Shown: positions 33,510 to 41,849 of the stretch, in pieces
Position numbering within the stretch: the first letter of the stretch is position 1
Layout of the letters: every line of letters starts with the position of its first letter
DNA from: Akkermansia sp.
GTDB lineage: Bacteria; Verrucomicrobiota; Verrucomicrobiia; Verrucomicrobiales; Akkermansiaceae
Reading direction: 5' to 3'
Assembly (NCBI GenBank): GCA_022787425.1
Contig: JALFWB010000031.1
Location: 62,001 to 126,000, forward strand
DNA length: 64,000 nt
Position numbers and translations under genes: made by a program
The notes under the pieces: generated by a model
The model's input: the letters and a program-made list of their open reading frames with translations, nothing else
Told to the model about the DNA's origin: nothing
The model's database searches: none

Positions 33510-34274
33510 AAGGCGGCATATCCTCTGACTGAGCTTGACAAGAAGGATGCCGAAGCGTATGATGAGATAGCCGTTGACATGCTGACCGCAGAAGGACCAC
33601 ACATGAAGGAATGGGTTCTGCAGGGTGATAGCGTCCTCTATACCGCCGCCGGTATTATTCGTGAAACGCCGGATTACGATTTCTGAGTAGAGAAAGAATT
33701 CAGCTACCGGACTCTGAGCATCCCCAAGGCAATCAACCGCTTGGCGAAATTTATATCCGCTCTTTGGCAAATTCACCCTTTCGGAGAGGGCAACACCCGC
33801 ACAACAGCCGTATTCACGATCAAATACCTACGATCATTCGGTTTTGACATCAGGAACGAGACTTTCGCACGACATTCTTGGTATTTCCGGAATGCCTTGG
33901 TACGCGCCAATTACAAAAACCTGAGCAAGGGTATTTATGCTACTACGGAATATATCGAGGCATTTCTCAGGAATCTAATTCTCTCCGAGAATCATGAGCT
34001 CAAGAATCGTGCTCTGTTAGTGAAGGAAGCATCACCGTCTGATATGGCACCATCGTCTGCCCCAAAGTGCAAAAATTGCACTTTGGATTGCACTTTGGAG
34101 GGATTAGTCATACTCAACTTCTTACGAAATACCCCGACAGCAACGCAAAAGGCCCTCGCTGCGCATCTTGGCAAATCGGAGAGAACAATCAAAACCATAA
34201 CCGTCCGCTTGGTGAAGAAAGGCATCCCAGAGCGGAGAAACGGCAAAAGGAATGGTTTTTGGGTGATTAGGTGA
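33510..34274 (+). pseudogene. Broken Fic-family AMPylator gene with C-terminal winged helix
   Basis: The frame runs from just after TAA 33507-33509 to 34274 with an internal TGA at 33684-33686. After the stop, the protein reads EKEFSYRTLSIPKAINRLAKF and the intact Fic active-site motif HPFGEGNTRT, then a winged-helix-like end (TQKALAAHLGKSERTIKTIT). Before the stop, 58 codons (ending TPDYDF) may be an eroded N-terminal half; I cannot assign them. Fic enzymes transfer AMP to target proteins and often act as toxins beside restriction systems. Without its N-terminus, where the inhibitory helix usually lies, this copy is probably dead. A shortened product from TTG 33741 (177 aa) cannot be excluded. 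Confidence 0.75.
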
Positions 34275-34330
34275 GGCGTGATCTGAGCTGACAGTCGAGG
34301 GCTTCCACTGCGTCGTGAGTAAAGCCGGGA

Positions 34331-34382
34331 AAAAATATCCCCCATGCCTCCGGGCAAGGTGGAGGAATGGGGGAAACTTTTT
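34331..34382. terminator. Bidirectional terminator between the Fic remnant and the acyl-CoA synthetase
   Basis: Fourteen-base arms (34338-34351 / 34361-34374, one mismatch) are flanked by CTTTTTC on the plus side and ATATTTTTTCC on the minus side. It would end transcription from both converging units. Confidence 0.8.
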
Positions 34383-34395
34383 CGGGAAGGTGGGA

Positions 34396-36564
34396 TCAGT
34401 TGTGGAGGGCCTCCTCGGCCAGGAGCTTGCAGGCGCGGAGGTCCAGCTTGCCGGTGGGCAGCACGGGAATGCTTTCCACCGGAACGATGTACTTGGGCGC
34501 GTAGAGGTTCGGGATGTTCGCCGCGATGAGAGCCTCCCGGATTTGAGAGAGGGACTCCTTCTCCATGGAACTGCGACGGTGCTGCGGGAGGGCAGAGAGG
34601 AGGACTAGGGCCTCACCCTTCTGCTTGTCGCTCACGCCCGTGACGGCAATCTGGAGGCCATCATCTGCGGGATGAAGCTCCAAGGCCTTGCAGATGGCCT
34701 GCTCCACGCCCTCGTGCGGCACCATCTCGCCGCCCACCTTCGAGAAGCGAGAGAGACGCCCACCGAGGTAAATGAAGCCGTTGAGATCCATGTGGCCGAG
34801 GTCGCCGGTCTTGAACCAGCCCTTGGAGAAAATCTCGCTGTTCATGTCCTCCTTGCCGACATAACCGGTAAAGATATTCGAGCCCTTGAACCAGATCATC
34901 CCGCGCTCGGAGATAGGCAACTCGCGGGAATCATCATCCGGGTCGGTAATACGCACGGCGAGGCCCGGGAAGACGGCACCGATACTGCCGCGCACGATGG
35001 AGGGGATGTAGAACGAGAGCCCCGGCTCGCGCTCCGGCATGGGGAGGTTCACGCAGCACACGGGGGACGCCTCGGTGAGGCCGTAGCCCTCGAGAAGCTG
35101 CACGCCGCAACGCTTCTTGAACTCGTCCTCCACATCCGGCGGGAGCTTCTCGGCACCCACGATGAAGTAATGCACGGAACGGAAGGTGTTCTCATCCGCA
35201 CGGCGCAGCATGGAGCGCGCGAAGGTGGGGGTGGAGCACACGAGGGTGAGCGAGTACTTCTTGATCAGCTCGCAGAGCGTACGGGCATCCGTGGGGTTGG
35301 GGTAGGAGCAGATCGGGAAACCGCAGAGCAGCGGCAGCAGCATGGTCACGGTCAACCCGAAGCTGTGGAAAATCGGCAGGCTGCCCAGGAAGCGCTCCTC
35401 GTCCGCCAGCACCAAGCGGTTGATGCACTGCGCAACATTGCAGAGCAACATGCGGTGAGAGAGAGCCACGCCCTTAGGCTCACCGGAGGAACCGGAGGTG
35501 AAGAGCATGATGGCCTCGTCATTGTTTTTGTGAGCATCCGTATTGAAGAGCTTGCAGATCACGGCGGCAGGCATCATCTTGGCCATCAGTGCATGCTTCA
35601 CCAGAGTAGCCTTGCTCAGCCCGGACAGCACATCCTCCACGAGGATGAGCTTCTCCTTGTCCGGCCAAGCAAAAGTCGGCAGCTTCTGCATGAACTTGCG
35701 AGCCGTGATAAAGCGGGTGAGCCCCGCCTGGCGCACCGTGCTCTCGAAAGCCTGCCCGGAAGAGGCATAGTTGATAATCACCGGTGTAACGCCCGCCAGC
35801 AAACAGGACAGCGTGGCAATGATACCGCCGGGCCCCGGAGGCAGGATGACACCGATGCGCCGCTGCCCGAGCTCCTTCAACTTCTTCGCAACGGCCATGG
35901 ATACGCCCAGTACCTTGAAGTAGGGGAGCTCTTGGCCCGTCATGCCGTCCGTTACCTTCACATTGGGATTAGCGGCCATGGACTTGACCAGAGCCGTGGT
36001 CAGCGAGCCACAAAGCATGGGATGCGCGGAATAGAGCTCCGCCCCCTTCTGCATCCATGCGGACAGCATGCGCTCACCGATCTGCGGGCCGGGGGAAAGC
36101 TGCTGCATGATGCAGAGCTCCTGCCGGCAGTTGTCGTCCTCCTCGCAAAACAGGGTGAGCAGCGTATCGCCGTAGTGCCCCAGGAATACAGGCACGGGGG
36201 AGATATGCAGGCTGCCCAGCTCGCGCAGGAAGGGCGCCGGCACATCGGAGAGACAGCCCTTCGATTTCGTGAGTGCCCCGGGGACGAATACAACGTTGTT
36301 GCCGCGCTCCAGCTGATCCAGAATCTGCTCACGAACCGCACGCGAGGTCGTGTGGCGGAAGTCAAAGTACTCGATGTGAACCCCCTTGCTTTCTGCGTAG
36401 TGGAGGATGTTTTTCGCCGGCTTGAAGGAAGGATCCACCAAGTAGCATACCTTGTTATCGAGGAGCTTGTGCAGCGCCTTGCCCGCCGCGATGCTGAGGC
36501 GGTTCGGGATGTACAGCGCAGGCTGCACGATGTTCTCGCGGCCGGTGATGTTGAGCGTGGTCAT
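34396..36564 (-). CDS. AMP-dependent acyl-CoA/acyl-ACP synthetase, Aas-like
   Basis: The 722-aa protein has a clear adenylate-forming domain in residues 215-722. Motifs are IMLFTSGSSGEPKGVALSHR (ATP loop), EGYGLTEASPVCCVN, WFKTGDLGHMDLNGFIYLGG and a C-terminal VLPTGKLDLR lysine motif. The first 200 residues resemble the weakly conserved acyltransferase half of Aas-type proteins (FVPGALTKSKGCLSDVPAPF), but the histidine-containing NHxSxxD motif of active acyltransferases is not seen. Unlike E. coli Aas no membrane transporter is fused. It probably activates fatty acids for membrane phospholipid remodelling at the inner face. The gene lies downstream of an OM barrel gene, separated by a strong terminator at 36597-36627. 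Confidence 0.85.
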   Translation of the reverse strand: MTTLNITGRENIVQPALYIPNRLSIAAGKALHKLLDNKVCYLVDPSFKPAKNILHYAESKGVHIEYFDFRHTTSRAVREQILDQLERGNNVVFVPGALTKSKGCLSDVPAPFLRELGSLHISPVPVFLGHYGDTLLTLFCEEDDNCRQELCIMQQLSPGPQIGERMLSAWMQKGAELYSAHPMLCGSLTTALVKSMAANPNVKVTDGMTGQELPYFKVLGVSMAVAKKLKELGQRRIGVILPPGPGGIIATLSCLLAGVTPVIINYASSGQAFESTVRQAGLTRFITARKFMQKLPTFAWPDKEKLILVEDVLSGLSKATLVKHALMAKMMPAAVICKLFNTDAHKNNDEAIMLFTSGSSGEPKGVALSHRMLLCNVAQCINRLVLADEERFLGSLPIFHSFGLTVTMLLPLLCGFPICSYPNPTDARTLCELIKKYSLTLVCSTPTFARSMLRRADENTFRSVHYFIVGAEKLPPDVEDEFKKRCGVQLLEGYGLTEASPVCCVNLPMPEREPGLSFYIPSIVRGSIGAVFPGLAVRITDPDDDSRELPISERGMIWFKGSNIFTGYVGKEDMNSEIFSKGWFKTGDLGHMDLNGFIYLGGRLSRFSKVGGEMVPHEGVEQAICKALELHPADDGLQIAVTGVSDKQKGEALVLLSALPQHRRSSMEKESLSQIREALIAANIPNLYAPKYIVPVESIPVLPTGKLDLRACKLLAEEALHN

Positions 36565-36596
36565 GTTGCAGATGTGGTGTATGAGGAGAGAATGGG

Positions 36597-36627
36597 AAAA
36601 AGCCGCCCTCCAACCGGGGAGGGCGGC
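36597..36627 (-). terminator. Rho-independent terminator after the OM barrel gene
   Basis: A perfect 10-bp stem (36602-36611 / 36618-36627, 6-base loop) is followed on the minus strand by TTTTT. It lies 84 bases beyond the barrel stop and 33 bases before the synthetase start, so it may also act as an attenuator for the synthetase. Confidence 0.88.
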
Positions 36628-36710
36628 CCGTTCAGGCGTTTTTCTGCTGTAAGTGTATCACAAATCGCTTGACGATGCCAGCAAAAAAGCGCTCTGATGT
36701 ACCCGAATCA

Positions 36711-37679
36711 TCAGAAAGTGTAGGTGAGGTGCACCCCGGCGACCACGGCGAAGTTCTTGAAGGGAACGTTCAGGTCGTTATCGGAGAGCTCACGAATCTG
36801 GGAGCGGTTGTTGGACTTCATAGCACCCTTGCCTGCCCAGTAGCAACCAATAGAGGGAGTGAGGATGAGGTTGTCCTGAATGAACCACGGAGTGGAGAAA
36901 CGGAACCACCAAGTCTGGCCGCCGTTGGAGCAGGCCATATCCTCGGCAGAGAAGTAATCCGCCGTGAAGCTGGCACCCAGGTCGAGCTTGGCAGCCAGTT
37001 TCACATTCTCCGGCGTGCCGATGAGGGGGGCCTTGAAGGTCACCTGCGGCTCGAACCACCAGCCGTAGATACCCTGGATGCTGTAGCGGGTCGTGCAGTT
37101 CACGCTCACCCAGGGGGCGGGGGTCCACTCCGGGCGGATGAAGACCTCGTTCACGTTGGAGGCTCCCTGCTTGTGGAAGTGCTTGGCCATCACACCCAGC
37201 ATACCGCCGTGGACCATGTCATAGCCGAGGGAGACGTTCCACAGCTCCTTCTTGTAGGTGACGGAGGTGGAGACGACAAACTCGTTCTCCACGTTCATCT
37301 CCTTGATGGGACCGGTATACCTCTGATTGTAGGGATAACCGTAGTGCGGGTTGCCGTACAGCGTGTGACCGGAGGGGATGGCATTGTAGGCCACGGCGGC
37401 GTTCCAGCTCCAAGTGCCCTCTTCATCGAGGTTGTACTTGGTCTGCAGAACCGAGTTGATGCAGCCCTCGCCCTCCACAATGGTGTTGGTGGGCACATAG
37501 CCGCGGCCGACGTAGTTGCTTGAGTAACCGACCGTCAGGGAGCCGCTCAGACGTTTGGAGACGGGGGCAATGGCCTGTGCCGTCTCAGCGGTGACGTTCG
37601 GCTGCGGGGCCGTGGGGGCGGCTGCCAGGGCGCTCGTGCAACCCAAGGCGGAAAGAAGCAATGCTGTGCGCAGTTTCAT
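36711..37679 (-). CDS. Outer-membrane beta-barrel protein of unknown function
   Basis: A 322-aa exported protein from ATG 37679 (MKLRTALLLSALGCTSALAAAP, a standard signal peptide). The upstream ATG at 37727 would bury the signal peptide and is not used. After a short Pro/Ala/Thr linker, the sequence shows amphipathic strands separated by turns (SGSLTVGYSSNYVGRGYV, WSWNAAVAYNAIPSG, LWNVSLGYDMVHGG). It ends in HLTYTF with a C-terminal Phe, as in barrels inserted by BamA. The opening SNYVGRGY is like that of the TorF/porin-like barrels of unknown substrate. It has its own promoter and terminator. No neighbour points to a substrate. Confidence 0.82.
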   Translation of the reverse strand: MKLRTALLLSALGCTSALAAAPTAPQPNVTAETAQAIAPVSKRLSGSLTVGYSSNYVGRGYVPTNTIVEGEGCINSVLQTKYNLDEEGTWSWNAAVAYNAIPSGHTLYGNPHYGYPYNQRYTGPIKEMNVENEFVVSTSVTYKKELWNVSLGYDMVHGGMLGVMAKHFHKQGASNVNEVFIRPEWTPAPWVSVNCTTRYSIQGIYGWWFEPQVTFKAPLIGTPENVKLAAKLDLGASFTADYFSAEDMACSNGGQTWWFRFSTPWFIQDNLILTPSIGCYWAGKGAMKSNNRSQIRELSDNDLNVPFKNFAVVAGVHLTYTF

Positions 37680-37744
37680 ATCGCTTGAAGTGTAATGCTG
37701 TTTCAGTTGATGGGAGAGGTGATGCACCTCGTGGCTTCAGCTTA

Positions 37745-37790
37745 CAGGAAAGCTAGAGTTAAGTCAAGTTTTTCCTTGAGTTTACTCTAG
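37745..37790 (-). promoter_or_regulatory. Promoter of the OM barrel gene, inside an inverted repeat
   Basis: On the minus strand TTGACT, a 17-bp spacer and TAAGCT give a plausible promoter. The -35 end lies within the repeat CTAGAGT (37753-37759) / ACTCTAG (37784-37790), with inner arms TCAAG/CTTGA. The repeat could serve as tilS terminator, as operator, or both. Confidence 0.5.
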
Positions 37791-37830
37791 GTTTTTGGGC
37801 AAAAAAGCCACAAAAGCGCTGAAAACGGGG

Positions 37831-38799
37831 CTAATTTGCCCCCGGAGGGAGGATGATGAGGCGTTTTTGCCGCCTAAGGGCAAGGAAACCGCCGGGCAGG
37901 AGGCAGCGCGAGGTCGGGGCATTCGGTGGCAGGATGTCCGCCACGCGTTCTACCGTAGCCAGCGAAGGATCGGGCACACCGCAGGAGAGAAGGTAGTGAC
38001 GCAGGACCGCCAGCACAAAAGCCCGGCTTCGGGATTCCAAGCCGGGGAGGAAGAGTCGCCCCTGCGGATCCGTGAGCGGCAACAAAGAGAGGGCTTCCTC
38101 CAGGGCCTCAGCAGTAGCTTGTTGCACAGCGGCACTGCGGGCGATGATGGGAGCCGTGCGGCGACCGAGTGCTTTATCAAGCGCGGGGAGCACCTCATGG
38201 CGAATGATATTGCGCGAGACATCCGGGATGGCGTTGGTAGCATCCTCACACCACGAGCACCCTCGCTGTTGCAGCATACGGGTGATTTGCGCGCGACTGC
38301 AATCCAGCAAGGGACGCAGCCAAATGAGCCCCTCCGCCTGATGCACCGGGGCCATGGCGCGCGGGCCTGCTGCCCCCCGTGCCAGATTGAAGAGAGCCGT
38401 CTCGGCACGGTCGTCCTCGTGATGCGCTAGGGCAACCAGCTTTGTTCCCACCGAGCACGCGGCCTCAGCGAAGGCGCGACGCCGGGCCAAACGCGCAGCC
38501 GTCTCCAAAGAGAGGTGCTGCTGTCGGGCCAGAGCAGGCGCGTCAATGTACACACAACGCAGCGGAATCCCCAAGCGTCGACAGAGCTGCTCGCAGAAGT
38601 CCGCATCGGCATCCGCCTGAGCCCCGCGAATCCTGTGGTGCACATGGCAAGCCTGCAGAGACACCCCCGCCTCGTGCAGCAGCAGCAGCAGTGCCACGGA
38701 ATCGCGCCCGCCGCTCAGCCCCACCACCACGCGATGCCCCGCCATGCAACCCAAGCACTCGGGATGCAACTGCGGCTCACCCGAACGCGAGCAGCTCAT
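37831..38799 (-). CDS. tilS: tRNA(Ile)-lysidine synthetase TilS
   Basis: This 322-aa cytoplasmic enzyme attaches lysine to C34 of the CAU-anticodon tRNA-Ile so that it reads AUA. The N-type ATP pyrophosphatase P-loop VVGLSGGRDSVALLLLLHEAG (about 25-45) is preceded by a cysteine-containing leader. HHEDDRAETALFNLARGAGP-like sequence follows (HHEDDRAETALFNLARGAAG), together with ARNIIRHEVLP-type (SRNIIRHEVLPAL). The C-terminal region is shorter than the E. coli TilS (432 aa), as is usual outside Proteobacteria. Its ATG overlaps the stop of the upstream pseudopilin gene as ATGA, so the two are translationally coupled. Confidence 0.93.
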   Translation of the reverse strand: MSCSRSGEPQLHPECLGCMAGHRVVVGLSGGRDSVALLLLLHEAGVSLQACHVHHRIRGAQADADADFCEQLCRRLGIPLRCVYIDAPALARQQHLSLETAARLARRRAFAEAACSVGTKLVALAHHEDDRAETALFNLARGAAGPRAMAPVHQAEGLIWLRPLLDCSRAQITRMLQQRGCSWCEDATNAIPDVSRNIIRHEVLPALDKALGRRTAPIIARSAAVQQATAEALEEALSLLPLTDPQGRLFLPGLESRSRAFVLAVLRHYLLSCGVPDPSLATVERVADILPPNAPTSRCLLPGGFLALRRQKRLIILPPGAN

Positions 38800-39539
38800 T
38801 TTTTCTTACGCTTCTTGCCCTTGGGCGTTGCCTTGTCAGCCAATGCAGGGGCAATACGCTTAAAGAGCTTCTCCGCATTCTCATCCTCGTCCACCTTAAA
38901 GGCCTTCACCGTGCTGCAATTCGCATAGCCCACAATCAGCGTATCATTATGGCGCTCCCAAGCCGAAGACGGCACCAGCTTGCGGAAACTCTCAACATCT
39001 CGCACACTCAGCCCCTCCTGTGGCACGCCGTCAGACAGCCAGGGGAGGTCACCCAAATGCTTCACCTTATCCACCTTAATGCAGGAGTTCGGCGTCTCGG
39101 GGTCATCGCTGTCATCGGTCCAAGACACATAGGACACCGTCTTGGGGCTACCATCGAATGTCGAGCCCTCACCCACATTGCCACGGTTATCGCAGGGGCA
39201 GTGGTAATGCAACGGCACCCGCACTGCCACCCCCTTCTGCTCCGGCGCATCGGCATTTCCGGAGAGAGAAACCCACCAACCCTCGCTCTCATCGGCATAC
39301 TCCGTTGCCTCGTCATCCGGCATCCCGCTCACCGGCAGCGTCCGGCGGTTGGCCATGTCCTTCTCGTACTCTATGCCATCCTTCATCAGCGCGACCATGT
39401 TACTGCGGCAACGCTCCAGCTCGCCGGAGCCCAGGAAGGACATCAGCTTGGGTGCCGCAATACCGATCAACAGCCCCAAAATGGCAATGACGACAATAAG
39501 CTCAATCAGGGTAAAGCCCCGCTTTCCATGCATTTTCAT
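38796..39539 (-). CDS. Type II pseudopilin-like protein with prepilin signal
   Basis: A 247-aa protein with a classical class III prepilin signal: basic leader ending KRG followed by FTLIELIVVIAILGLLIGIA. Cleavage after Gly and N-methylation of Phe are expected, with Glu5 of the mature protein present. The rest is a soluble periplasmic domain rich in Asp/Ser with several cysteines (HYHCPCDNRG, PNSCIKVDK) and a Lys/Arg tail (GKKRKKK). Such G-type pseudopilins are numerous in Verrucomicrobia and Planctomycetes, usually without a complete secretion system nearby, as here. Promoter TTGAGG-18 bp-TAGAGT (39579-39550) lies upstream. tilS follows with a 4-base overlap. Confidence 0.85.
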   Translation of the reverse strand: MKMHGKRGFTLIELIVVIAILGLLIGIAAPKLMSFLGSGELERCRSNMVALMKDGIEYEKDMANRRTLPVSGMPDDEATEYADESEGWWVSLSGNADAPEQKGVAVRVPLHYHCPCDNRGNVGEGSTFDGSPKTVSYVSWTDDSDDPETPNSCIKVDKVKHLGDLPWLSDGVPQEGLSVRDVESFRKLVPSSAWERHNDTLIVGYANCSTVKAFKVDEDENAEKLFKRIAPALADKATPKGKKRKKK

Positions 39540-39549
39540 CTTACCGCCT

Positions 39550-39579
39550 ACTCTACCACATTTTCCCCCACCCCCTCAA
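39550..39579 (-). promoter_or_regulatory. Promoter of the pseudopilin-tilS unit
   Basis: On the minus strand TTGAGG (39579-39574), an 18-bp spacer and TAGAGT (39555-39550) end 10 bases before the ATG at 39539. Confidence 0.6.
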
Positions 39580-39649
39580 GCACAAAATGCCCCCATTCAC
39601 GAAAAAAGAACTGAATTTCATAGTTAAGAAAAATGAATTAAAATTATGC

Positions 39650-39678
39650 TTGAACATATCAGCGGGCTGATGTAATAT
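39650..39678 (+). promoter_or_regulatory. Promoter of the RND efflux operon with palindrome in the spacer
   Basis: TTGAAC (39650-39655), a 17-bp spacer and TAATAT (39673-39678) enclose ATCAGC-GG-GCTGAT (39658-39671). The position between the boxes suits a repressor, and a MarR-type regulator is encoded at the end of this operon. The promoter also shows that translation starts at 39710, not 39677. Confidence 0.72.
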
Positions 39679-39709
39679 GAAGAAGAGCCGGGGAAACGGC
39701 GGAAAAGAC

Positions 39710-41830
39710 ATGAAGACCGTAGCACTCATCATCGCACCGGCCCTGATCGGGGCAGCGTTGGCGCAAATGCCGGCGGCGACGGTGCAAGTAGAACGCGCGA
39801 CACAGGGGCGAGACCTGCTGATGCGGCGCAGCATCGGACACGCAGAGGCCATCAAGACCGTGAAGGTACGGACGGCCGTGGAGGGCTTTCTGCACGAGAT
39901 TGTAGCCAAGGAAGGCAGCATGGTGGAAAAAGGAGATGTGCTGTACCGCATCTACCCCCTGCAGTACGAGGCAGCCGTGAAACAATGCGAGGCAACGCTG
40001 GCCGAGCTTGATGCGCAGTTGAAGTACAGCATCGCCCGACACAGCCGCTTGCAGGCACTGGAGCAGCGCCAAGCGACATCCCGCGAGGATGTGGAAACCG
40101 CCGCCGCCAAGGTGGAGGAGCTGAAGGCCCGGCGCGCCGGTGCCGAAGCCGAGCTGGTACGCGCCCGCAAAGACTTGGACGACTGCACCATCCGCGCCGA
40201 GATCTCCGGCAAGCTGGGGCGCCAAGTCTTCTCCCGCGGCAACTACGTGACCGCCGGGGAGCAGCTCAACAGCATCGTACAGACCGACCCCATCTACATG
40301 CGCTTCCCCCTGAGCCAGCGCGACGTGATGGGGATTTTCCGCGGCCCCAAAGAGATAGCCGATGCGGTGGATGTGGGCATGCGTGTGGCCTCCGGTGTAC
40401 GCTACGACAAACGCGGCAAGATCGACATTGTTGACAACCTGCTGGCCGGCACCACGGACACCTATACCCTGTGGGCCAAGTTCGACAACCCGAACCGCAT
40501 CCTCACCCCCGGCGGCGTGGGCGCCATGTTCGTGAGCCTGACAGACACCGCCACCGTGACCATGGTGCCGATGACAGCCGTGCACTATGACAGCGAAGGC
40601 TCCTTCGTATATACAGTGGGCGAGGACAACAGCGTGGCCCTGCGTCGCGTGGTCTCCGGCACGGTGCACGGAAGACTGCAGACGATCTACACCGGACTGG
40701 AGCCCGGGGAGGTCGTCATCACGGACGGCTCGCACAAAACGCGGGTAGGTGCAACGGTTCGCCCCGTTTTCGTGCAACAGCAGAAAGAAAAAGACAAGCC
40801 CGCCGGCTCGAAGGAAGCCCCCGCCGTGGTCGTGCAAACCGCCGAGGTGACCATGGCCGATGACCCCACCGAGCTCGTCTGCCAAGGTGCCCGAGTGGAG
40901 CCGATCAACCAAGTGGAACTGCGACCGTTGGTGCAGGGCACGCTCGAGGACTTTACCGCCAAGGAAGGCGACCTGGTGCAGGCAGATACCGAGCTCTTTC
41001 GCATCGACACCACACGCTACCGGGCCACCGTCAACGTACAGAAGGCAAAGCTGGCCCAACTGCAAGTGAGTATAGAAGACGCCCGCCGCAAGTATGAACG
41101 CCAGCAGTACTTGGTGAGCCGCAACGCGGGCTCCAAGGACGAGGAGGAAAATGCCGAATCCCAGCTGAACCAACTCACCGCACAAAAAGCCGGTGCCGAG
41201 GCCGAGCTGGTGGTGGCAGAGGACAACCTCTCCCGCTGCACTGTGCGCGCCGGCATGCGAGCGCGAATCGGCCGCGTCAACATCTCCGTGGGTAACTACA
41301 TCACCGACATTAAAACCCCACTGGCCACCCTGGTACAGATAAGCCCCATCTACGTACGCTTCTCCATGAGTGAGAAAGACATCCTAACCGTCTTCGGCAA
41401 CGATGAGAAAATGCTCAATGACGCCACACTGACCCTGGTGACCGCCACGGGAGAAACCATCGAGGAGCAAGGATGCATCGCCTTCGCGGATAACGAAATC
41501 CGCAGCGATACGGACACCCAGAACGTGTGGGCCGTCTTTGAGAACAAGGACTACAAGCTGCAACCGGGCGGCGTGGTCACCGTTAAGGTTCACCGCAAAG
41601 CCGGGCAGCAGATGCCCTCCGTGCCGTCCGAAGCCGTGCAGATGGATACGGAAAGCAACTATGTGTACGTGTTCGACAACGGGCGTGCCGTGCTCACCCG
41701 CATCCTGACCGGCGGCATCACCGAGGACGGCCGCGTAATCATATGCGCCGGATTGCAGGCCGGCCAACGCGTCATCACCTCCAACCTGGCGGAGCTGAGC
41801 GACGGCACCGCCGTGACCCCGAAATCCTAA
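39710..41830 (+). CDS. RND efflux periplasmic adaptor, tandem fusion of two adaptor units
   Basis: This 706-aa protein has a signal peptide ([19 protein letters not shown]) and then two complete membrane-fusion-protein units, about residues 25-345 and 365-706. Each has a biotinyl-lipoyl half-motif, a coiled-coil hairpin and a beta-barrel end. Equivalent segments are [20 protein letters not shown] and [40 protein letters not shown] and [20 protein letters not shown]; and [18 protein letters not shown] and [19 protein letters not shown]. Ordinary adaptors contain one unit (350-400 aa) and work as six copies around the pump; three copies of this fusion would suffice. It lies 19 bases before the pump gene. 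The start is supported by promoter position and a GGCGGAAAAG sequence. Confidence 0.88.
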   Translation: MKTVALIIAPALIGAALAQMPAATVQVERATQGRDLLMRRSIGHAEAIKTVKVRTAVEGFLHEIVAKEGSMVEKGDVLYRIYPLQYEAAVKQCEATLAELDAQLKYSIARHSRLQALEQRQATSREDVETAAAKVEELKARRAGAEAELVRARKDLDDCTIRAEISGKLGRQVFSRGNYVTAGEQLNSIVQTDPIYMRFPLSQRDVMGIFRGPKEIADAVDVGMRVASGVRYDKRGKIDIVDNLLAGTTDTYTLWAKFDNPNRILTPGGVGAMFVSLTDTATVTMVPMTAVHYDSEGSFVYTVGEDNSVALRRVVSGTVHGRLQTIYTGLEPGEVVITDGSHKTRVGATVRPVFVQQQKEKDKPAGSKEAPAVVVQTAEVTMADDPTELVCQGARVEPINQVELRPLVQGTLEDFTAKEGDLVQADTELFRIDTTRYRATVNVQKAKLAQLQVSIEDARRKYERQQYLVSRNAGSKDEEENAESQLNQLTAQKAGAEAELVVAEDNLSRCTVRAGMRARIGRVNISVGNYITDIKTPLATLVQISPIYVRFSMSEKDILTVFGNDEKMLNDATLTLVTATGETIEEQGCIAFADNEIRSDTDTQNVWAVFENKDYKLQPGGVVTVKVHRKAGQQMPSVPSEAVQMDTESNYVYVFDNGRAVLTRILTGGITEDGRVIICAGLQAGQRVITSNLAELSDGTAVTPKS

Positions 41831-41849
41831 CCCCCCTCCCCGAACAACC

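Noticed and set aside
33684-33686. TGA in the Fic frame read as selenocysteine
   Set aside because: No selenocysteine-insertion-like hairpin was seen just downstream, Fic proteins do not use selenocysteine, and the frame also lacks a proper start.
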